Source: Theobroma cacao
Lineage: Eukaryota; Streptophyta; Magnoliopsida; Malvales; Malvaceae
Assembly: GCF_000208745.1 (NCBI RefSeq)
Contig: NC_030854.1
Coordinates: forward strand, 17,669,880 to 17,733,879
Direction of reading: 5' to 3'
Length of the DNA: 64,000 bases
In this document: positions 58,161 to 64,000 of the stretch, in pieces
Numbering within the stretch: position 1 is the first letter of the stretch
How the letters are laid out: every line of letters begins with the position of its first letter
Made by a program: the position numbers and the translations under genes
The notes under the pieces: model-generated
The model's input: only the letters and a program-made list of their open reading frames with translations
What the model was told of the DNA's origin: nothing
Database searches by the model: none

Positions 58161-58378
58161 ATCCCTAACATAATTCATGGGGATAGGTGCCTTTAAAACA
58201 ATGTAGTCCCATGGGTGAAAGGCAGCATTAGGAGTAACCATGATATTGGGATCAAGCTCGAAAATAAAAGACTTTGTGTCCCCTCAGCCTTGCTAGACAT
58301 GAATTGTAGACTAAGATGCCCTTTAAAGAACAGCTCATAGTAACCCCAATTATGCATGTTCAACACATCATCATCCAT
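58161..58378 (-). pseudogene. BASIC PENTACYSTEINE (GAGA-binding) N-terminal fragment
   Basis: The minus-strand frame starts MDDDVLNMHNWGYYE and continues FFKGHLSLQFMSS. After a frameshift near 58285 it reads DTKSFIFELDPNIMVTPNAA, FHPWDY and APIPMNYVRD. This is the start of class I BPC transcription factors, which begin MDDD..NWGYYE..KGHLGLQLMSS..RDTKPF..GRDPNIMV..NAA..HPRDC..PMNYVRD. Intact members bind GA-rich DNA through a C-terminal Cys-rich domain, which is absent here. Several substitutions (e.g. GHLSLQF) and the frameshift mark it as dead. It lies in the same orientation as the surrounding Helitron candidate. Confidence 0.8.
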
Positions 58379-59763
58379 GAAGCTACATATAGTTAACAAC
58401 ATAACAGAATGATTAACTTTTTATCATCATTTGAATTGTCCCATTAATGTCATTCAAATCTTGCTTAACATCCCTATAGAATAACCTATAAGCCCATAAA
58501 ATGGAAAGAAAACTGAAAACCTAAACATTCAAACAAACATTATGGTAATTTGGACTTAGAATGAAGTGCTACTGTGGTGCTTCTTAGGACCAAAAGAAGA
58601 TTGTTAAATTAGATCTTTCATGGGGCTTGCTTAGCCATCATAAGTGTATAATTTGTATCACTTGCCTGTTTAAATTGGTTGGTTTGTTGCAAATTAATCT
58701 TACCATGCCAAATGGTGAAAAAATTGAAAAGAAAAAAGAAAATGAAAGAACTCAGATGACTCAAGCTCCAAAATTGTTGAAGAAAAAAAGTATTTTTCTC
58801 AGCTCTATTAAAAAGCTGTTTAATAATCTCCACATATTGTGCTTGACCGGATGAAGTACGCTGTAGCTTCTCTAAATGACTTATTCTCTCCTCTCTCTTT
58901 CTTCTTTCTTCAATAACAATTAAGATACTAACAAATTAGTGGTTCATTTCATAATGAACTAAATAATAGTATAACAATTGAAAACAAATTATACTAATTC
59001 TTTTTTATTACTAAAAATCTTAATCTTTCTATCCCGCAAGAATTTTTTCATTCCACAATAAGTCAGATACGGATTTTTTATTGTTTCTTAAGCTCTTCTA
59101 ACTTTTGTTGTTGAGCCTTTCTAACTTCAGGCGAAAGATCCTTATTTTATGTACAAAAAAAATTTACAATTTAGAGACTTCTATTACACAACTTAATAAT
59201 CCTAAGATGAAAATGAAATAAATAGGAGAATATGGTATGAAAGAAGAAAATAAATAAGGTTACATATACCTTTCATAGCATGCGTTCAATGTAATGTATC
59301 TAGTTTTTGAGAGAAGTGACTTTTGGTTTTGGTTTCTTTTCTACACCAGGTCTTTTTTATTACCAACCTACATGTTACCCCTCCACCATTCGTCGCTTTG
59401 TGTAGCCACCGTGGGCCATGCCTTTTTTCTACCACTCCTTCTGAACTCAAAATTGAATGAAAAATTGAAAAACATAGGACCTAAGTCTAAACAACAAACA
59501 ACATGCAAGGAAAAAAATAGATGAAAAAGAAGAAGAAAAGAGAAAATGAAATGGAGAAGAAAGGTGAAAAATAGAATAGAGCCTCACTCCATTCTCTCTT
59601 TCCATCTCTAGATAAAAAAGAAAAAACAGCAAAAGTAAAAAAAAAAGTGAAAGGAGAAATTTCTAGAATGTGTGACCTATATAAAAAGAAGAAAAGAATA
59701 CGTTGCCCATGCTGGAAAAAAAGACTCTACACAAGAAGAAAGAAAAAATGACTCTAAGCAGAG
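58379..59763. other. unassigned part of the Helitron candidate
   Basis: Has CT-rich (58886-58912) and A-rich tracts. Overlapping short frames (58618-58854, 59294-59632, 59663-60039) show no known motif and conflict with each other. Confidence 0.35.
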
Positions 59764-60250
59764 GCAATAATATGTGGAGAAGAAAACAACACATCCAGTT
59801 GAAGAAAGAAAAACACAACACCCATTTTAGACCACACCCGCATACTTCGTACATAGAGCATCAGTTGAATCCAACTCTCGAGGAAGAAGATAGGCTAACG
59901 AGAACATTATGGCCATTTTGGCAATGCATTCACGTGACTTGACAAATATACCAATCTGCAAAGAAATGAAGATCATAGGGGTAATAAAAGCTAAAAAGAA
60001 GACAAAAAGCAATAATATGTGGAAAAAACAATAATGCATCTAACCGAAGAATAAAAAACATGACATCCATTTTAAATGACACACACATACTTTGTACATA
60101 AAGGAACAGTTGAATCCAACTCTCGAGGAAGAAGACAAGCTGGTGTGAACATTATGGGCATTTTGACAATGCACTCACATGATTTTACTAATCTACCAGT
60201 CTGCAAAGAAATGAAGATCACAGGGACAATAAAGAGCCTGAAGGAAGACT
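59764..60250. repeat. tandem duplication, unit about 245 bp
   Basis: GCAATAATATGTGGA at 59764 recurs at 60009. Both units contain AGTTGAATCCAACTCTCGAGG (around 59864 and 60109) and CTGCAAAGAAATGAAGATCA. Direct orientation, around 85 percent alike by eye. Confidence 0.8.
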
Positions 60251-60527
60251 AAAAGCACGCAGGCATGCAACCTACCTAAGGTGCCCCGAAGCCAAAACCC
60301 ATCTCTAAAACATCATTAAATCCATGGTAATAAACCCCTTTGGGAACGTCGCTTGCCAAATAAATAAAGTGCCACTTGTCGACCTCAAATCTAAAGCAAA
60401 CCTAAAGCAAACCTAATCCAATATTCTAAAGTTTTCCATTTAGAGTCCCATGTGTCAATCAAAGAGCTTGAAGATGTGACCAATTTTGAGAGCCCTTTTG
60501 AGGCTTCTTTTTATATTAAATTACAGA

Positions 60528-60687
60528 TATGAAGTAGTAATTTCACAAAATCATTCAAGACATTTTTGTCTAAATTTTTTTTAACCTATTTCTTAACACA
60601 TGGAATAACTAATATCAAGCGAAGATTAATAATAGCTATTTTGCCTCCCTAGAATGACCATTCAATTGGCCAAACATGTCATTATTG
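60528..60687. other. spacer before a copia LTR
   Basis: Nothing recognised. Confidence 0.4.
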
Positions 60688-61151
60688 TGTTAGATTTTCT
60701 AGTAAAATGGACTTACATTATTTATTTTTGTATTTTATCAAAATTAGGCTAAGATAATTTGGTCTTGTTAAAATGACAATATTATAGTCCATATTATGAT
60801 ATAATAAAGTGGATTAGACTCCAATGTTATATGTGGGCTTAAAAGTATACGTCTGTGTAAAAAACCATAAATCCTATGAGGGATGGGATTAGAGATTCAT
60901 TATATAAAGGTAAGGGTAGGTCTCTTTTCTTGTTTATAATGACATAAAAGTCTCACCCATTGGAGATTCATAAAAAAAGAGAGGAAGATCCTAGTGCACT
61001 GAGTATCAACAGTTAATCTGGTCAGTTTATTTTCACTGTATTATTTTTTCTCTTAAACTACGAATCAAAAATCAGATATGCTCTGTGTTCTAAATTCTTA
61101 CTATGTTAGATCTTGGATTAGTATATATTTGTTTATACATAAAGTTTTTCA
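60688..61151 (+). mobile_element. copia 5' LTR
   Basis: Starts TGTTAGATTTTCTAG and ends AAGTTTTTCA, 464 bases, followed by an iMet primer site. TTATATAAAGG near 60900 is a TATA-like box. No second LTR is present in the window, so the element is truncated or continues under later insertions. Confidence 0.6.
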
Positions 61152-61153
61152 AT

Positions 61154-61166
61154 TGGTATCAAAGCC
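61154..61166 (+). other. primer-binding site (tRNA-iMet type)
   Basis: TGGTATCAAAGCC, two bases after the LTR; one change from the usual TGGTATCAGAGCC. Confidence 0.65.
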
Positions 61167-63309
61167 ACCATGGCTGGAATTTAGAATCTTAAGAAATTAT
61201 ATATTTATTACATAAATCATGACTGCATGTTAATCTCTTATGTGGTTCTTTCAATTTATGTAATTACTTCATTAAAATGCGTAATTATCTTTGTATAATG
61301 CAATTAGATCTTGAGCATGTTTAATTGCTAATATATAATTGGCCATATAGTTGTTTGGTCGAATTATATTTTATGTAATTGAATGAAATTGTATTTGATA
61401 ATTTGGGTTTATTGTTTAATTACCAAGCTAATTTGAACAATTTAAAGCCAAGTACAACTTGATTTTATGTAATTTTGTTTAATTACCTCGGGTTTATTGT
61501 TTCTTAATGAGTTAAAATTGTTATTGAAGCCATAAAGCTTGATTAAACTTATCGATTTCAACAAATTAAGCACTGCCATAGGTCTTTGGATTTGGCATAA
61601 ATTTATTATGTTAAGTTGAGATCCGCATGGGTTCAAAAATTTATTTTTTGGTTATTGATTTTGTCAATAGGTTTAGGCTTTTGTCTCTCTTAATACTAGG
61701 ATTAAATTGGTATATAGAAAGTAACTTGATTTAGCTTGTATTTATAGAAATTAAAAGTTTAAAGTTTCGAGTTCAAGATTGAAACTCAATTCTTGGTTTA
61801 ATTAAAACCTTTAATTTTTATGTGTTTAAGTTCGATTTTATTTCTAAAAGTCACTTCTTACAAGTCATAGAGATGAATCATAAGTGTTAATTGCATAAAA
61901 ATCGGTTATATAGGATCAAATATTGAGAAAAATCAAAATGGGTCATAAATGGGTATGAAATCCAAAAATTTGCTCTAATTTATCTTGATTTAGGATGTTT
62001 TAATGAATTTTAATGCATGGGTATCACAAAACAAAGCCTTAATTGAGATTTGGAAAGGTCAATTTCATCAAAAATACTTAAAAAGTTAAGAATTAGAGAG
62101 AAATTGGCATAAGAGACCTAAATGGGTTGAATTTGACCCAATTACGTCAGATTTGACCCAATTGGCAGTTGAAGATGGAGAAAAATCAGTTGGACAGTGA
62201 AGGCCACTCTTAGATATGGCAAGTGAGGTGTGTGGGACCCGTTAAGCCCATGTTTTTCTTAGTATTTTTAGGCAGTTCACCTCCATTTGCCCAACTCTAC
62301 ATGTTATGCTATTTTTTTGAATTTTTAATGCACGTTTAATGTTTATTTTCTTTTATGTGCACTTAATTAATTATTTTGGATATTTTTGATGAGATATTTC
62401 TAGAATGCATGTAATAGAAAAATAATATGCATATGTTTGAGTTGAATGGTTGCATGTACTCTTTCCAAATATTTGTGTGATTTATATACTTTAGAGATAA
62501 AGTTGTAGAGTACAAATTGATATTGAAAACCATATAAAGTAATATTTTTCAATGCAACAACTTTGTTTAGTGACATGGATAGAGATATAATGACTGATTA
62601 TCTCATAAGAATATGTGACATGTGAAGGTATAGTTTTAAAGTATAATGCCCCATACTCATTAAGTTAATGATAAAGTGAATAAAATCATACCATGAAGTT
62701 TATATGGGTAATATAAAGTAAAATCCCATTATGGTCAAAGTTTCATTATGCTAATTAATTCTTAGTCGCCAAATTGGTCAATTGGCTAGTGTTATGAAAT
62801 TATTGTTCTCATATGTTTTAGGGATGTCTCTAGCTTTGGTGTGAATTCATTTGCCTATAGGTGGTGTTTTTATATTAAAATTAGAAGGTAGCACATCAAA
62901 GCATATGTGTGAGGATTAGCTAGCTCTAGTAGCTTATTTGCCTAAAGGTGGTAAGTTACAAAGTTATCGTATATTTTCATGACCACTTTTATTTGAAAAA
63001 AATTACTAATTCCATATCATGCATTCAACCCTTAAGTGTTTATAAGATGATGTGTTTGGACCTTTTGAATACACTCATTTGTGGTTTTGGAGTATTTTGA
63101 TTAACCTATTTATTCTAATCAAGTTGCATTATTTAAATTTTTTAAGTCACCTTTTTCTGTCAATAAAAGACTTGGCCACCATAAGATTTTTTACTAGATC
63201 AAACTTCAAGGATTAGAAAAGTGATATGGATCAATTTGTCATTCAAATATACACAGATTTATATATGAATATAGATAAACCTATATAACATATTGTTGAA
63301 AGTTCTGGG
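61167..63309 (+). other. long noncoding copia leader
   Basis: Over 2 kb without a convincing frame, between the primer site and a gag-like fragment. It has the repeated phrase TTTGCCTAWAGGTGGT (62850 and 62936). Long leaders are known in some copia lineages, but part of this could be unrelated insertion. Confidence 0.4.
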
Positions 63310-63447
63310 GATGATAAGAAAGCCTTTAAGGCATGCGAAAGATCTACTAAATTTTGTTTGTTTATTGTTAAGAGGTCCTTCCTTATGCACTTATTAAGTG
63401 GATTTCCTAATATTACTAAAATAAAGGAATTCTCAACTCTAGCAGTT
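63310..63447 (+). pseudogene. copia gag fragment
   Basis: The frame DDKKAFKACERSTKFCLFIV, KRSFLMHLL and TKIKEFSTLAV resembles the UBN2 gag region (KAFKAWERSNRL.L..MK..). It lacks a start and is cut by a reverse gypsy LTR end at about 63450. Confidence 0.5.
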
Positions 63448-63449
63448 TA

Positions 63450-63682
63450 CACATCCCATTTTAAGGAAGAATCGTGATTGGGCATGGACTTAGACAGGTA
63501 TAGCTTGCTAGGCCCAAGCAAGCCTCATTTCATTCATTCATTCATAACTTAGCTCATTACTCATAACATCATACATAAAGGCATAAAATATCCACACATG
63601 CATGCATCCCTAGGCAACTATACATAGTTATGGAACTTTTCAACATAAATAGTATAAGTGCAATAATTTCATATATCAATAG
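63450..63682 (-). mobile_element. reverse gypsy LTR end, truncated
   Basis: ACATCCCATTTTAAGG, a few bases on GGGCATGGAC, then GGCCCAAGCAAGCC: the same end as the LTR at 6809. Interrupted at 63682 by another LTR. Confidence 0.5.
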
Positions 63683-64000
63683 TGTCACGACCCAAATTCC
63701 GGGTCATGACCGGCGCATGGATCCAATAGACGTAATCCACTAAACCCAAGCAAGCCTATTATTTATCTTACTTATGATTCTATTTATTATCATTAAGTCC
63801 TATTTCATGACTTTGAGTCAAAATAGTGATATACATTGCCAACTCGTACTGGCATTACTCTTTTAAAATTTACATTTAAGTTCATCTATACATAACAAAA
63901 TAATACTCGACCTCCAGCGGAGTGACTCGGATGGATATACAGCTATCGAATGCCGAGACACCTACCAGAAGATGTACACAGATCTACAAGGACACCTCGT
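63683..64000 (-). mobile_element. reverse Tekay-type LTR, runs off the window
   Basis: Starts TGTCACGACCCAAATTCCGG, continues with CACTAAACCCAAGCAAGCC, GCCAACTCGTACTGGCATTAC and CTACAAGGACACCTCG, matching the start of 41271-43835 and, in reverse, the end of 36761-39330. The last base of the window lies inside it. Confidence 0.8.

Larger units (their letters stand above)
54348..60527 (-). mobile_element. candidate nonautonomous Helitron carrying a gene fragment
   Basis: On the minus strand it starts A|TCTGTAATTTAATATAAAAAG near 60527 and ends ATGCAATGTGCAGG..CTCTAA at 54348 followed by T, with no target duplication. These are Helitron hallmarks: TC start, CTRR end, short hairpin before the end, A-T insertion. 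Both ends match those of the neighbouring Helitron-like element (24904 and 54345). It contains a foreign gypsy LTR (55088-57456), a BPC gene fragment (58161-58378) and a tandem duplication (59764-60250). No RepHel coding was seen, so it would be nonautonomous. Confidence 0.5.

Noticed and set aside
58618..60039. Several 60-80 codon frames on both strands
   Set aside because: They overlap each other, are rich in Lys/Phe from A/T tracts, and match nothing I know.

Overview
The window is plant nuclear DNA, almost certainly from a eudicot. It is AT-rich, holds one spliced gene with five small GT-AG exons, and is otherwise filled with plant-type transposable elements: Ty3/gypsy of Tekay-like and Athila/Tat-like type, Ty1/copia, an L1-type LINE, hAT and other MITEs, and Helitron-like elements. 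I cannot name the species from sequence alone.

The only gene that looks intact is a HINT/HIT-family histidine-triad gene on the minus strand (exons between 13119 and 23920). It encodes a 129-residue protein ending in the HIHVH active-site motif. All five exons join in frame with canonical splice sites. The gene spans 10.8 kb because intron 2 (2.9 kb) and intron 3 (7.2 kb) are loaded with mobile DNA. Intron 3 holds an old minus-strand LTR element into which several MITEs have inserted, including two inverted copies of one hAT-type element.

Left of the gene (1-11730) is a mosaic of broken LTR elements. It has a Tekay-type solo LTR with a perfect target-site duplication (3213-5937), the older LTR it interrupted, an Athila/Tat LTR with a tRNA-Asp-type primer site and a gag start, and a minus-strand copia gag/protease relic.

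Right of the gene (24100-64000) is a nested retrotransposon cluster. It contains a decayed but structurally complete Tekay-type gypsy element (30694-39330, TSD ATGAG), a reverse solo LTR of the same family (41271-43835, TSD AAAAC), and a complete but decayed copia element (43969-54234, TSD CCAAC) with an extra open reading frame after pol. Next come a candidate Helitron (54348-60527) carrying a broken fragment of a BASIC PENTACYSTEINE (GAGA-binding) transcription factor and itself split by a third type of LTR, then a copia LTR with leader and gag remnant, and finally a reverse gypsy LTR that runs off the window end.

The retroelement genes are all broken by in-frame stops and frameshifts. In the gypsy copy most stops fit cytosine deamination. 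The most unusual structural signals are arrays of short perfect palindromes inside the LTRs of two unrelated families (TCTCGCTGCAGCGAGA in gypsy, CTTAGTCGACTAAG in copia), the large inverted hAT pair inside the HINT intron, and the head-to-tail Helitron junction with a captured gene fragment.
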